Assembly: GCA_029245065.1 (NCBI GenBank)
Contig: JAQWQB010000048.1
Coordinates: forward strand, 1 to 38,674
Origin: Flavobacteriales bacterium
Lineage (GTDB): Bacteria > Bacteroidota > Bacteroidia > Flavobacteriales_D > Sanyastnellaceae
Direction of reading: 5' to 3'
Length of the DNA: 38,674 bases
Shown here one piece after another: positions 8,392-16,718 of the stretch. The first letter of the stretch is position 1. The number at the start of each line of letters is the position of its first letter. Both the position numbers and the translations under genes were made by a program. Below the pieces are notes generated by a model. It saw only the letters and a list, made by a program, of their open reading frames with translations, was not told the origin of the DNA and did not search any database.

Positions 8392-9099
8392 TCAAACAAC
8401 TTCTCGTAGCAGCAGGCGCTGACCCAATGGCAATAAGGTTTCCATTTCAGGGAATGGAAACTTCGAACGCAATACAAACGCAGCTGGATTAGGAAGGTCT
8501 TTATACCGCCGGGTCAACTCATGTTTGAATTGCGCCAAAGTGGTGAACCGACGTTTGTCCCGTTTGTCGATCAATTCCAATCTCAGCCTGTTCAAATGAT
8601 TGTCTAACAGTTCCACCATCGACAAGGTGAACCGATACGTGCTAATGGCAGTGGATTGTTCATTTTGAAGAAACAAGTATCCTTCATTCTTGTACAAAGG
8701 AAGAATGCCAATTGGCTCCAGTTGCAGTTGTGAAGAAACGTAGGCTTTCACTTCATTTCCCTCATTTATTTTCTTCTGAACAAGTGGTAATGCGAAAGCG
8801 GTTAACCGTACCAAGTGTTCTGAAAGTGCTGATGGCTGGTGGGTTTGTTCAAAAATCAATCGTTTTGTTTTGAAATCTAGGCCCTTGAGCGTTCTTTCGT
8901 CGTTTTGAACGAGTTCGTTGAACTTATTGAATACGGTTTCTAACGTTTGGTGATGCGCAACTAGCTTATCCAGGGCAGGGTAGAGCTTAACGGCGTTGAA
9001 TTCTTTGTCGAGTCGCTGAAGCCAAGCCATCAAATGGTATTGCTTGTACTCGTCGTCGAAAACGCCCTCGGTCATCCATGTGGTGGTCCATGATTTCAT
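8392..9099 (-). CDS. Conserved hypothetical protein (Bacteroidota)
   Basis: A 235-residue, probably cytoplasmic protein without signal peptide or membrane segments. It starts with TEGVFDDEYKQYHLMAWLQR; I recall similar beginnings in unannotated Bacteroidota proteins, but no function is known to me. The predicted structure is largely helical, with a Lys/Arg-rich region near residues 175-205 (LIDKRDKRRFTTLAQFKHEL). The ATG at 9099 is the first start after a stop in frame, and TTACGTTTTCAC on the minus strand upstream contains a 7 of 8 match to the -7 element. It is a lone gene, convergent with the T9SS protein (24 bp between stops) and divergent from the MBOAT gene. Confidence 0.75.
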   Translation of the reverse strand: MKSWTTTWMTEGVFDDEYKQYHLMAWLQRLDKEFNAVKLYPALDKLVAHHQTLETVFNKFNELVQNDERTLKGLDFKTKRLIFEQTHQPSALSEHLVRLTAFALPLVQKKINEGNEVKAYVSSQLQLEPIGILPLYKNEGYLFLQNEQSTAISTYRFTLSMVELLDNHLNRLRLELIDKRDKRRFTTLAQFKHELTRRYKDLPNPAAFVLRSKFPFPEMETLLPLGQRLLLREVV

Positions 9100-9217
9100 A
9101 TACTACCTAAACGTGAAAACGTAACTTTTGGTTTCTAATAGAGCAGGCCGTGTGCTTCATTGATTACCTCTAAATCCGTATTTTCGACCTCTTCAAATCA
9201 ACCATTCAAACGCTTCC

Positions 9218-10636
9218 ATGCTATTTAGCAGCCTAACGTTTCTGTTTTATTTCTTGCCGCTGGTGCTGTTGGTCTATTACTTAATTCCAGCGAAAGGGAG
9301 AACTGCGTGGTTGTTACTAAGCAGTCTGGTTTTCTATGCGTGGGGAGGTGTAAGTTATTCCATCATTTTGGTGGGTTCCATCCTTGTTAACTTCTTTCTT
9401 GCGAGGCTTTTAGCGAATCCTGAAAGAAAACGGAAACCCTGTTTAATCGTGGGGTTGTTATTCAATGTTTCCTTGCTCTTCACCTTCAAATACCTAGCGT
9501 TTTTCATCACCAATTTGAACCTGTTGAGTGACGTGCTCATGCAAAACCCGGAAGCGGTGTCGGCAGTTGAAATTGCACTGCCCATTGGTATTTCCTTCTT
9601 CACGTTTCAACAAGTATCGATGCTTTGGGACATCTATCGTTCGAAGGAAAAGCAACGCATTGGATTGTTGGAGACAGCCTTGTACATCGGATTCTTCCCG
9701 CAGTTAATTGCAGGTCCAATTGTCCGTTACAACCACATTATAAACCAGATTCGAACTAGGAAAGAAAGCATCGCACAGTTTTCTTCTGGAATAGAGCGGT
9801 TCATTATCGGCCTCTTCAAGAAAATGGTTTTGGCCAATGGATGTGCTGAAATAATAGATACCCTATTGATCAATGATGTAAGCGCAATAGGCACATCAGC
9901 TGCTTGGCTTGGCGCAATTGCGTATACCTTTCAGATCTACTTTGATTTTTCTGGCTATTCTGATATGGCCATTGGTTTGGGGCGAATGTTTGGGTTCTCT
10001 ATTTTGGAAAACTTCAATTTCCCATATGCCGCAACCAGTATCCAAGATTTTTGGCGAAGATGGCATATCTCATTGTCTTCCTGGTTCAGAGATTATGTTT
10101 ACATCCCGCTAGGCGGAAATCGGTTAGGCGGTGTGCGAACCTACGTCAATTTGATGATCGTCTTCTTGCTCACCGGCTTCTGGCATGGGGCAACATGGAG
10201 TTTTGTCTTTTGGGGAGTCTTTCACGGTGTGTTTTTAATCATTGAACGAGTGGGATTCAAAAACGTCTTGGCCAAATTACCAAAGCCCATTCGTTGGGTT
10301 TACACCATGTTTATCGTAGTAGTGGGGTGGGTGTTCTTCAGAGTTGAGGATTTCGGGGATGCAGCTATCTTTGCGGGTAAACTTGTTGGGATAGGCACAA
10401 CCGGTGACTTGGTAGCGATTAGCTTTTTGAACGCGGAACGTTATGTTATTCTGGCGCTTGCTTTCGTACTATCATTCCCTCTTATCGAACGTGTTAGTAC
10501 GGGGCAACTTAAAGCAGTGCTCAAGAACCCGGCTTTTGTATTCTCCAAACAATTGGTGCTCATCGGGTTGTTCTTTTACGCCATTGTACTTATTAACTCA
10601 GGGTCTTATAGTCCCTTTATCTATTTTCGATTCTGA
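9218..10636 (+). CDS. MBOAT family O-acyltransferase (AlgI-like)
   Basis: A 472-residue integral membrane protein with roughly ten or more hydrophobic segments. The MBOAT signatures are complete: IAGPIVRYNHI (165-175), YFDFSGYSDMAIGLGRMFG (241-259), FWRRWHISLSSWFRDYVYIP (278-297) and LLTGFWHGATWSFVFWG with the catalytic histidine H323. AlgI-type enzymes move acyl (usually acetyl) groups across the membrane onto extracytoplasmic polysaccharides. The next gene (AlgJ/AlgX-like) starts 8 bases after this stop and probably supplies the periplasmic acetyl-transfer step. No glycan synthesis genes are nearby, so the acceptor (cell wall or exopolysaccharide) is unknown. Confidence 0.93.
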   Translation: MLFSSLTFLFYFLPLVLLVYYLIPAKGRTAWLLLSSLVFYAWGGVSYSIILVGSILVNFFLARLLANPERKRKPCLIVGLLFNVSLLFTFKYLAFFITNLNLLSDVLMQNPEAVSAVEIALPIGISFFTFQQVSMLWDIYRSKEKQRIGLLETALYIGFFPQLIAGPIVRYNHIINQIRTRKESIAQFSSGIERFIIGLFKKMVLANGCAEIIDTLLINDVSAIGTSAAWLGAIAYTFQIYFDFSGYSDMAIGLGRMFGFSILENFNFPYAATSIQDFWRRWHISLSSWFRDYVYIPLGGNRLGGVRTYVNLMIVFLLTGFWHGATWSFVFWGVFHGVFLIIERVGFKNVLAKLPKPIRWVYTMFIVVVGWVFFRVEDFGDAAIFAGKLVGIGTTGDLVAISFLNAERYVILALAFVLSFPLIERVSTGQLKAVLKNPAFVFSKQLVLIGLFFYAIVLINSGSYSPFIYFRF

Positions 10637-10644
10637 AGAAGCTC

Positions 10645-11763
10645 TTGAAATATCAACTTGTTGTGCTCTTTGCAATCATGCTGGTGTTACCCGTGTTGAA
10701 TGACATTTTTCATGTTGTTGGATTTGGTAGGGTGGATGAAAACCGTTCGTTCAAGACAACACTTGAATTGAACTTGCAACGACTGGATGACTTTCCGGAA
10801 GATGCAGATGCCTATGTAAATGACAATTTTGCTTTTCGAGGGCCTTTTTTGGAGGTGTTTCACCGGACGAAATACACTGTTTTCGGCGTTTCACCATCGC
10901 CAGATAAGACAATTGTAGGGAAGGAAGGATATTTCTTCAACGCAGGGAAGGACTTGGACATCTATTTAGGGAAACTGGATCTTTCAGAAGAGCAGCTTTC
11001 TGCTTTTTCCAATGAATGGCAACAGCGAAGTGCCTACTTTGATTCACTTGGTATTACATGCTATTGGTTGGTTCCTCCATTGAAGCACAACGTGTATCCA
11101 GACTTTTTACCAAACAGTGTCGTAAGGCGTAAAACACCAACACGAGTTCAGGTGCTAAAAGACCATTTTTCAGATGAATTCCCTTCGTTAATTATCGATC
11201 CATCAGCGGCCTTTCAACACCAGCGTTCGAAAACCAAGTTGTATTATACACTGGACAATCACTGGACTTATATGGGAGGGGAAATTGCCTATGAACTTCT
11301 GCTGAATGAGATCAAAGATGATTTCCCGACCAAAAACATCCCCTTAAAAACCAACCCCAATTGGGAATCGAACGTGAACAGAAAAGGAATTCACCGAAGG
11401 GTAATGGGGGTGCCTGAATTGGAAGAGCTTGAATTCGTACCTGATTTCGAGAACGCTACGGCTGTTGAAGTTGAAAAGTATGGTTTTGAACCGCCGTTGG
11501 CATTCGCGTATCCTGAAAAGTTTGAATTTCGTTACATCAACCCAAGTATCGAAAAGGGAAGTGGATTAAGAGCGCTTATCGTGCGTGATTCCTTTGGTAA
11601 ACAAATGATTCCTTTTTTGAGTCAGTCGTTTGAAGAGAGCTTATTCATTTTTGACGGATGGCAATTCAAGGCCGACAGAGAAATCATCGAGACCATGCAA
11701 CCAGATATTATCATCTATGTCAGTGTGGAATCCTTACTTGAAGAATTCATCATCAAACGATAG
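10645..11763 (+). CDS. AlgJ/AlgX-like SGNH acetyltransferase partner (DHHW-like)
   Basis: A 372-residue protein with one N-terminal membrane anchor (about residues 3-25) and an extracytoplasmic domain. The motifs fit the AlgJ/AlgX/DHHW group of SGNH-hydrolase-like proteins: LDNHWTYMGG gives D204 and H206, and IVRDSFGKQMIPFLSQ gives the nucleophile S316. The predicted job is transfer of acetyl groups exported by the upstream MBOAT protein to a glycan. No ATG is available near the N-terminus, so the start is TTG at 10645. An in-frame ATT at 10630 would add five residues (encoding ILKKL before the TTG) and overlap the upstream stop. The gap to the MBOAT gene is 8 bp. Confidence 0.85.
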   Translation: MKYQLVVLFAIMLVLPVLNDIFHVVGFGRVDENRSFKTTLELNLQRLDDFPEDADAYVNDNFAFRGPFLEVFHRTKYTVFGVSPSPDKTIVGKEGYFFNAGKDLDIYLGKLDLSEEQLSAFSNEWQQRSAYFDSLGITCYWLVPPLKHNVYPDFLPNSVVRRKTPTRVQVLKDHFSDEFPSLIIDPSAAFQHQRSKTKLYYTLDNHWTYMGGEIAYELLLNEIKDDFPTKNIPLKTNPNWESNVNRKGIHRRVMGVPELEELEFVPDFENATAVEVEKYGFEPPLAFAYPEKFEFRYINPSIEKGSGLRALIVRDSFGKQMIPFLSQSFEESLFIFDGWQFKADREIIETMQPDIIIYVSVESLLEEFIIKR

Positions 11764-11792
11764 TGTGTTAACAAGAATAAACGCTATGCTGT

Positions 11793-11822
11793 TTGACAAG
11801 CACCTGTAGGAACGTATTTTTG
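11793..11822 (+). promoter_or_regulatory. Bacteroidota-type promoter, probably leaderless
   Basis: TTG (11793-11795, within TTTG), a 19-bp spacer and a perfect -7 element TATTTTTG (11815-11822). The GTG start codon of the DUF6913 gene lies 5 bases after the element, the same distance as in the esterase gene at 5730. It separates DUF6913-dapA from the acyltransferase pair. Confidence 0.65.
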
Positions 11823-11826
11823 CATC

Positions 11827-12381
11827 GTGGCATTTTTAGAGCAATTCAAATCGAAAGCAGGAAATTACTTTCTGCAAAAGCTTGATTCTTCAGATCGAAA
11901 CCGTAAAGGGTGTACACTGAACGAAGCGAAAAGTGTTGCGTTGTTGTACAGAGATCACGATGAAGCACATTATAAGCAGATTAAATCGCTTGTCAAGAGT
12001 TTACACGCGGATTTTGGAACTCAGCGCGTTTGTGCTCTTGGCTTCGTTAATTCGAATGCAAAGCAACTTCCAATTTACCAAGCGCAGAAGCTAGAGTACA
12101 TGTACTTTACAAAAGATGATTTGAATTGGCATATGAAACCAAAGGTCAACCTCATGAACTTTTTGCACGAAGAGTTCGATGTGCTGATTGACCTAACCTT
12201 GGCCCCTTCATTGCCTTTGCAATTCATTATTAAGTCATCCAAAGCTTCCATGAAAGTGGGCAATAGCTTGACTCAAAACGAAACCGATTTGGATTTCATC
12301 TTGGAAGTTGATGAAAATGTCTCCCTAGATGAGTACTGGAGACAAGTAGTTTTCTACCTCACAAACTTGAAGATCAAATGA
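11827..12381 (+). CDS. DUF6913 family protein
   Basis: A 184-residue soluble protein whose N-terminus (GNYFLQKLDSSDRNRKGCTLNEAKSVALLY) and later FDVLIDLTLAPSLPLQFIIKSSKASMKVG match the DUF6913 family as I remember it in Flavobacteriia. No function is known. It starts with GTG directly behind a promoter. Its stop codon overlaps the ATG of dapA (ATGA), so the two are translationally coupled; the same pairing is, to my knowledge, common in flavobacteria. The coupling hints at a link to lysine or peptidoglycan precursor synthesis, but this is inference. Confidence 0.8.
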   Translation: MAFLEQFKSKAGNYFLQKLDSSDRNRKGCTLNEAKSVALLYRDHDEAHYKQIKSLVKSLHADFGTQRVCALGFVNSNAKQLPIYQAQKLEYMYFTKDDLNWHMKPKVNLMNFLHEEFDVLIDLTLAPSLPLQFIIKSSKASMKVGNSLTQNETDLDFILEVDENVSLDEYWRQVVFYLTNLKIK

Positions 12382-13268
12382 ATTTATTCGACGGATTAGG
12401 TGTTGCCATGGTCACACCCTTCACAGCAGATCATAAAATTGATTACGCTGGACTAAAAAAACTCACTACTCATCTACTAGACGGCGGCGTAGATTACTTG
12501 GTCGTTCAAGGTACTACCGGTGAATCTCCAGTGCTTACGAAGGATGAAAAACGCTCTGTATTGGATTTTGTGATGGAAGTCAACCAAGGGCGGGTACCGA
12601 TCGTTTTTGGAATAGGAGGGAACAATACCCAAGTAGTATGTGATACGCTGGATGCCTTTGACGGAACAGGAGTGTCAGGCATTCTAAGTGCTTCACCGAG
12701 CTACAACAAGCCCACTCAGCAAGGGATTTATGAGCATTACAAAGCGTTGAGCCAATCATCTCAACTTCCAATCATCTTGTACAATGTTCCAGGGAGAACA
12801 GGGTCGAACATGACAGCTGAGACCACGTTGAAATTGGCTCATGATTTTGCCAACATAGTGGCGATCAAAGAGGCGAGCGGGGATTTGAATCAAGTGGAAG
12901 ACATTTTAGCCGGACGTCCGCAAGACTTCAAAGTCATTTCAGGGGACGATAACTTAACCCTTGCTATGATGGCGCTGGGTATTGACGGCTTGATATCTGT
13001 TGTTGGGAATGCCTTTCCAAAAGAATATGCCGAAATGGTGCACAAAGGAATGTTTGGTGCTTTTCACGACGCGAGACCAATTCACTTTCGCATGCGCAAG
13101 CTAGTAGATCTACTTTTTGTAGAAGGAAATCCGGGAGGAGTGAAAGAAGTACTGCAGCACTTGAGTATTTGTAGCAATGACGTTCGCCTACCGCTTATGC
13201 CAGTGAGCGAAGAAACCAGACAATTGCTTTACCGCGAAATGGCAGAGAAAGACCTCGTTAAAGTCTAA
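12378..13268 (+). CDS. dapA: 4-hydroxy-tetrahydrodipicolinate synthase
   Basis: A 296-residue enzyme that condenses pyruvate with aspartate semialdehyde, the first committed step to diaminopimelate and lysine. The Schiff-base lysine is K164 in VAIKEASG, the catalytic tyrosine Y135 and the binding Arg140 lie in LYNVPGRTG, and the pyruvate-binding TTGES motif is at residues 46-50. The length is normal for the family. The start overlaps the DUF6913 stop by 4 bp. A degenerate copy of the intergenic repeat and a terminator-like hairpin follow. Confidence 0.97.
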   Translation: MNLFDGLGVAMVTPFTADHKIDYAGLKKLTTHLLDGGVDYLVVQGTTGESPVLTKDEKRSVLDFVMEVNQGRVPIVFGIGGNNTQVVCDTLDAFDGTGVSGILSASPSYNKPTQQGIYEHYKALSQSSQLPIILYNVPGRTGSNMTAETTLKLAHDFANIVAIKEASGDLNQVEDILAGRPQDFKVISGDDNLTLAMMALGIDGLISVVGNAFPKEYAEMVHKGMFGAFHDARPIHFRMRKLVDLLFVEGNPGGVKEVLQHLSICSNDVRLPLMPVSEETRQLLYREMAEKDLVKV

Positions 13269-13281
13269 TCTTTCTTCACCA

Positions 13282-13317
13282 ACGAGCCTAGCTCTGGGGA
13301 AATCTCAGCCTAGTTCG
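13282..13317. repeat. Degenerate copies of the AGCC-TAGCT intergenic repeat
   Basis: ACGAGCCTAGCTCTGGGGAA (from 13282) and CAGCCTAGTTCGAAGAAC (ending 13323) resemble the units at 5612-5692, with the AGCCTAG cores 22 bp apart. They lie between dapA and its terminator. Confidence 0.45.
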
Positions 13318-13323
13318 AAGAAC

Positions 13324-13359
13324 AAAAAAGGGACGGCCGCTTAGCCATCCCTCATTTTT
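13324..13359. terminator. Bidirectional intrinsic terminator between dapA and transketolase
   Basis: A stem of GGGACGGC (13330-13337) with GCCATCCC (13344-13351), one internal mismatch and a 6-base loop. It is flanked by an A-run on the left (13324-13329) and a T-run on the right (13355-13359). The flanks allow termination of dapA on the plus strand and of the transketolase run on the minus strand. Confidence 0.75.
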
Positions 13360-13375
13360 GAATCTCGTTTATTCT

Positions 13376-14329
13376 TTACTTCTTGGAAATTGCCTTTTCA
13401 GCAGCCTCAACAATGTTGCTAGCTGATAAGCCATACTTCTCCATCAACTGAGCTGGGGTTCCACTTTCACCGAAGCTATCTTTCACACCAACAAACTCAA
13501 TAGGAGTAGGGCATTCTCTAGAAATGGTCTGAGAAATGGCAGAACCAAGACCGCCAAGAATTTGATGTTCTTCAGCAGTCACAACCGCTCCTGTTTTCTT
13601 TGCAGAAGCAATCACAGCTGCTTCATCAAGTGGCTTGATCGTATGGATGTTGATGATTTCGGCATCAATTCCTTTTTCAGCAAGTGCATGTCCGGCTTGA
13701 ATAGCTTCCCATACCAAGTGACCAGTTGCGAAAATGGTAACATCAGTTCCCTCATTCAGCATCAATGCTTTTCCAATTTCGAACTTCTGATTGTCTGGAG
13801 TGAAAATTGGCATTTTCGGACGACCAAATCTCAGGTAAACAGGGCCTTCGTGTTCAGCAATGGCCATGGTTGCTGCTTTTGTCTGATTGTAATCACACGG
13901 GTTGATTACAGTCATGTGAGGAAGCATCATCATCATTCCAATGTCTTCAAGAATTTGGTGTGTAGCACCATCTTCCCCTAGTGTTAAACCGGCGTGAGAA
14001 GCGCAGATCTTAACGTTCTTACCGCTGTAGGCAATTGATTGACGAATTTGATCATACACTCTCCCCGTTGAGAAGTTGGCGAAGGTTCCTGTGAATGGAA
14101 TTTTACCACCAATGGTCATTCCTGCTGCCAATCCCATCATGTTTGCTTCAGCAATTCCAACTTGGTAGAAACGATCAGGGAACGCATTTTGGAAAGCGTT
14201 CATTTTCAAAGAACCAGTAAGGTCAGCACATAGTGCTACTACGTTGGGGTTCGTCTTTCCTAGTTCGTGAAGTCCGTCTCCAAATCCAGAACGGGTGTCT
14301 TTATTTCCTGTTACTTCGAATTGTTTCAT
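13376..14329 (-). CDS. Transketolase C-terminal subunit
   Basis: A 317-residue protein corresponding to the pyrimidine-binding and C-terminal domains of transketolase. Visible motifs include [18 protein letters not shown] (with the Glu expected to activate thiamine diphosphate), [36 protein letters not shown] and [11 protein letters not shown]. It should form the active enzyme with the N-terminal half encoded at 15748-16590. The half-gene layout is known from many bacteria and archaea. Unusually, the two halves are separated here by a vWA gene. It moves two-carbon ketol units in the non-oxidative pentose phosphate pathway. Confidence 0.95.
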   Translation of the reverse strand: MKQFEVTGNKDTRSGFGDGLHELGKTNPNVVALCADLTGSLKMNAFQNAFPDRFYQVGIAEANMMGLAAGMTIGGKIPFTGTFANFSTGRVYDQIRQSIAYSGKNVKICASHAGLTLGEDGATHQILEDIGMMMMLPHMTVINPCDYNQTKAATMAIAEHEGPVYLRFGRPKMPIFTPDNQKFEIGKALMLNEGTDVTIFATGHLVWEAIQAGHALAEKGIDAEIINIHTIKPLDEAAVIASAKKTGAVVTAEEHQILGGLGSAISQTISRECPTPIEFVGVKDSFGESGTPAQLMEKYGLSASNIVEAAEKAISKK

Positions 14330-14347
14330 GTCGAGATTCTTTTAAGG

Positions 14348-15712
14348 TCAATTCAGGTTTATGGTGGTATTCGTACCACTTTTAATGGTAAACTCTTTTT
14401 CTATAGTGTAGAGGGTCTGTCGGGCATTTCGAGCTCGAAAAACCAACTTGTATTTTCCGGGTTGCAGCAAATAGCGGCCACTCGGGTCTCCTTCTGAAAA
14501 TTTCAATGCTGTAGTAAGCACATTGTTTTGCTCAATAAATACGCCGCCATAACCAGCTGTTCCGGTATTTAGCAATAAGGTACCTGGCCCCGGAATGGCA
14601 ATTGGTGTTTCTTCTCCTGGGGCAATAACTACATCTGAAATAATGGTTCTGGGAGTGGTAAGGATTTCCAGTTGGTAGGTGCCTGCTATGTAGCGTTCTG
14701 TTGAACCGAACTCTTGCGCGTGAACAATGTCGCAATTGTCGTTGCTAACAATGCATTGCAACGCACCATAATCTGATCTTCGCCCAGAAAAAGACAACAC
14801 CAAATCTCCTTGAGGCAAGGGCACGTCGAATACCGTATGCACTCCGGGAGTTACGGTTAACCCTTCTTGGATAACAGGTGGCAAGGTGTGTACCACTAAT
14901 TTGTAAGTAGGGAGCGGGTCGAAAGAGAGGGTGTCTGGGTTCCCCCATGAATTCAATGTATGAACGTAATTGTATCGTGTTTCGCCCGTTTCTTGGTCAT
15001 ACAGTGTGAAGGGAACATTCGTTTCAACCGGTTGGTCATCTTTGTCTAGCAAGTTGATTTGAACGGAAGTGTTGTTCAGCGCTTCAGAAATGACAATGTC
15101 CAATACCGTTTCGAAAACTTCAGCATTTGTAGCATCAAAGTAGTTTCCAACGCATTCAAATGTAGATTTGTAAAGTTCGTCTATACCGATGCCAATAATG
15201 AATGGTTTGACAATGATGTTTTTCTCTTGGAGCGCTTTGGAAACCGCACAAGGGTCTTCATCGCATGCTTCTATTCCATCAGTGATCAGGATAATAACAT
15301 TTCGACAATCTTCGCAATCTTCAAAATCACCAGCTGCTTTTTCCAACGACCGGGCAATAGGTGTAGTGCCTTTAGGTTGAAGTCGGGAAAGTTCTTTGTT
15401 GATAACGAGGTTAGTTCCTTTGCCTATTGGAACCACCAATTCAGTGTCATCACAATCCTGAGCTCCAGGAACGTGTTGCGTTTGGTGTCCATAAACTCGA
15501 AGCCCAATCTCCAGGTTTTCAATGCCGTAGAGTTCTTCAAGTGTTTGCGAAAGGAGTTTTGTTGACGTTTCAATCTTACGTTGACCTTCCCAAAAGCCGT
15601 TCATGCTATTGGAGGCGTCAAATACGAAGAGTATACGCGTAGTACCTTGACCCACGGCTGAAAAAGTAACCATGGAAAGAAGTACTATAAGGATGACCTG
15701 AAAGTGTTTCAT
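14348..15712 (-). CDS. Secreted von Willebrand factor A domain protein
   Basis: A 454-residue protein. The frame is open to 15751, but the ATG at 15712 is chosen because it gives a clean signal peptide (residues 1-22) and avoids overlap with the transketolase gene. The vWA domain (about 25-215) has a full metal site: D32-A-S34-N-S36, T117 in KGTTP, and D145 in LITDG. Five cysteines (C87, C133, C136, C150, C155) could form disulfides after export. The C-terminal half (about 220-454) looks like repeated beta-sandwich modules, each with patterns like PGVHTVFDVPLPQGDLVL or PGKYKLVFRARN. No T9SS domain, lipobox or membrane anchor is seen. It lies between the two transketolase genes with gaps of 35 and 18 bp. 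Its function is unknown. Confidence 0.88.
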   Translation of the reverse strand: MKHFQVILIVLLSMVTFSAVGQGTTRILFVFDASNSMNGFWEGQRKIETSTKLLSQTLEELYGIENLEIGLRVYGHQTQHVPGAQDCDDTELVVPIGKGTNLVINKELSRLQPKGTTPIARSLEKAAGDFEDCEDCRNVIILITDGIEACDEDPCAVSKALQEKNIIVKPFIIGIGIDELYKSTFECVGNYFDATNAEVFETVLDIVISEALNNTSVQINLLDKDDQPVETNVPFTLYDQETGETRYNYVHTLNSWGNPDTLSFDPLPTYKLVVHTLPPVIQEGLTVTPGVHTVFDVPLPQGDLVLSFSGRRSDYGALQCIVSNDNCDIVHAQEFGSTERYIAGTYQLEILTTPRTIISDVVIAPGEETPIAIPGPGTLLLNTGTAGYGGVFIEQNNVLTTALKFSEGDPSGRYLLQPGKYKLVFRARNARQTLYTIEKEFTIKSGTNTTINLN

Positions 15713-15747
15713 ACTCCGGTCAGTGCAAATCCAGTGCCAACAGGCAC

Positions 15748-16590
15748 TCAATAGTCACCAAGTGTTTCTTCTAATTGTGATAATGCATCGGCAAGCTGCT
15801 CATCATTTGGCGCTACACCGTGCCATTTGTGGGTTCCTTCCATGAAGTTAACACCTTTCCCCATAGATGTTTTCATGATGATCATGATCGGTTTACCATT
15901 GCCTGATAGCCCTTTCGCTTCGGCCATCGTTGCTTTAATTTCGTCAATATTGTGTCCGTCCATTTCCAGGACAGTCCAGCCAAATGCTTCCCACTTAGCG
16001 CGTAGATCGCCCATGTTCATTACGTCCTCCAACGATCCATCAATCTGCTGGCCGTTGTAATCAATGGTAGAGATAATGTTGTCTACTTTATGGTGAGCAG
16101 CATAAATAGCAGCTTCCCAAATTTGACCTTCTTGAAGTTCTCCATCGCCATGAAGCGTATACACTAAGCTATTATCTCCATTGAGCTTTTTGGTCTGCGC
16201 TGCACCTAGTGCAACTGACAGTCCTTGTCCCAAAGATCCTGAAGCAACGCGAATACCTTCTAATCCTTCTTCTGTGGCAGGGTGGCCCTGAAGTCGGGTG
16301 TTGAGTTTTCTAAATGTTGAAAGCTCATTCACTGCGAAATATCCTTTTCGTGCCAACGTGCTATACCATACCGGAGAGATATGCCCGTTCGAAAGGAAGA
16401 ACAAATCTTCCTCTTTTCCGTCCATATCAAAGTTAGGAGCATTGGTTTTCATGGTATCGAAATACAATGTTACGAGTAAGTCTGTGCAACCAAGAGAACC
16501 TCCTGGATGACCTGAGTTGACGGCGTGAACCATTCGTACGATGTCTCTTCTAACTTGAGAAGCTATGGATTGAAGTTCTGCGGTATTCAT
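15748..16590 (-). CDS. Transketolase N-terminal subunit
   Basis: A 280-residue protein with the thiamine-diphosphate binding half of transketolase: VNSGHPGGSLGCTDLL near the N-terminus, GSLGQGLSVALGAA, and the cofactor motif HGDGELQEGQIWEAA followed by DNIISTIDYNGQQIDG. It is the first gene of a three-gene minus-strand run (N half, vWA protein, C half). The ATG at 16590 follows a perfect -7 element read on the minus strand at 16617-16624, which predicts a leader of about 20 bases. Confidence 0.95.
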   Translation of the reverse strand: MNTAELQSIASQVRRDIVRMVHAVNSGHPGGSLGCTDLLVTLYFDTMKTNAPNFDMDGKEEDLFFLSNGHISPVWYSTLARKGYFAVNELSTFRKLNTRLQGHPATEEGLEGIRVASGSLGQGLSVALGAAQTKKLNGDNSLVYTLHGDGELQEGQIWEAAIYAAHHKVDNIISTIDYNGQQIDGSLEDVMNMGDLRAKWEAFGWTVLEMDGHNIDEIKATMAEAKGLSGNGKPIMIIMKTSMGKGVNFMEGTHKWHGVAPNDEQLADALSQLEETLGDY

Positions 16591-16616
16591 TGCGCTTGGG
16601 TTTCCTATTGATAATG

Positions 16617-16624
16617 CAAAAGTA
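16617..16624 (-). promoter_or_regulatory. -7 promoter element of the transketolase run
   Basis: Read on the minus strand this is TACTTTTG, a perfect TAnnTTTG, 27 bases before the ATG at 16590. I see no good TTG at the expected -33 distance. Confidence 0.5.
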
Positions 16625-16690
16625 AAACTTCACATTGGCCCATTTTTCGATGTTCAAAACTTTTGAAAAACACCACCCGAAAGGATTCAG

Positions 16691-16698
16691 TATCTTTG
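16691..16698 (+). promoter_or_regulatory. -7 promoter element of ychF
   Basis: TATCTTTG, a perfect -7 element, 21 bases before the ychF ATG. The nearest TTG upstream is 25 bp away, longer than usual. The element lies inside the longer open frame that begins at 16635, which supports starting the protein at 16719. Confidence 0.5.
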
Positions 16699-16718
16699 CG
16701 GCCACTTCAACGAATATT

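Noticed and set aside
12378-13268. DapA as N-acetylneuraminate lyase or another DapA-like aldolase
   Set aside because: The pyruvate-binding TTGES motif, LYNVPGR with the catalytic Tyr and Arg, and normal length favour true DapA.
15059-15565. 168-codon open frame on the plus strand
   Set aside because: Antisense to the vWA gene, Phe/Cys/Asn-rich without recognisable motifs; a shadow of the coding strand.
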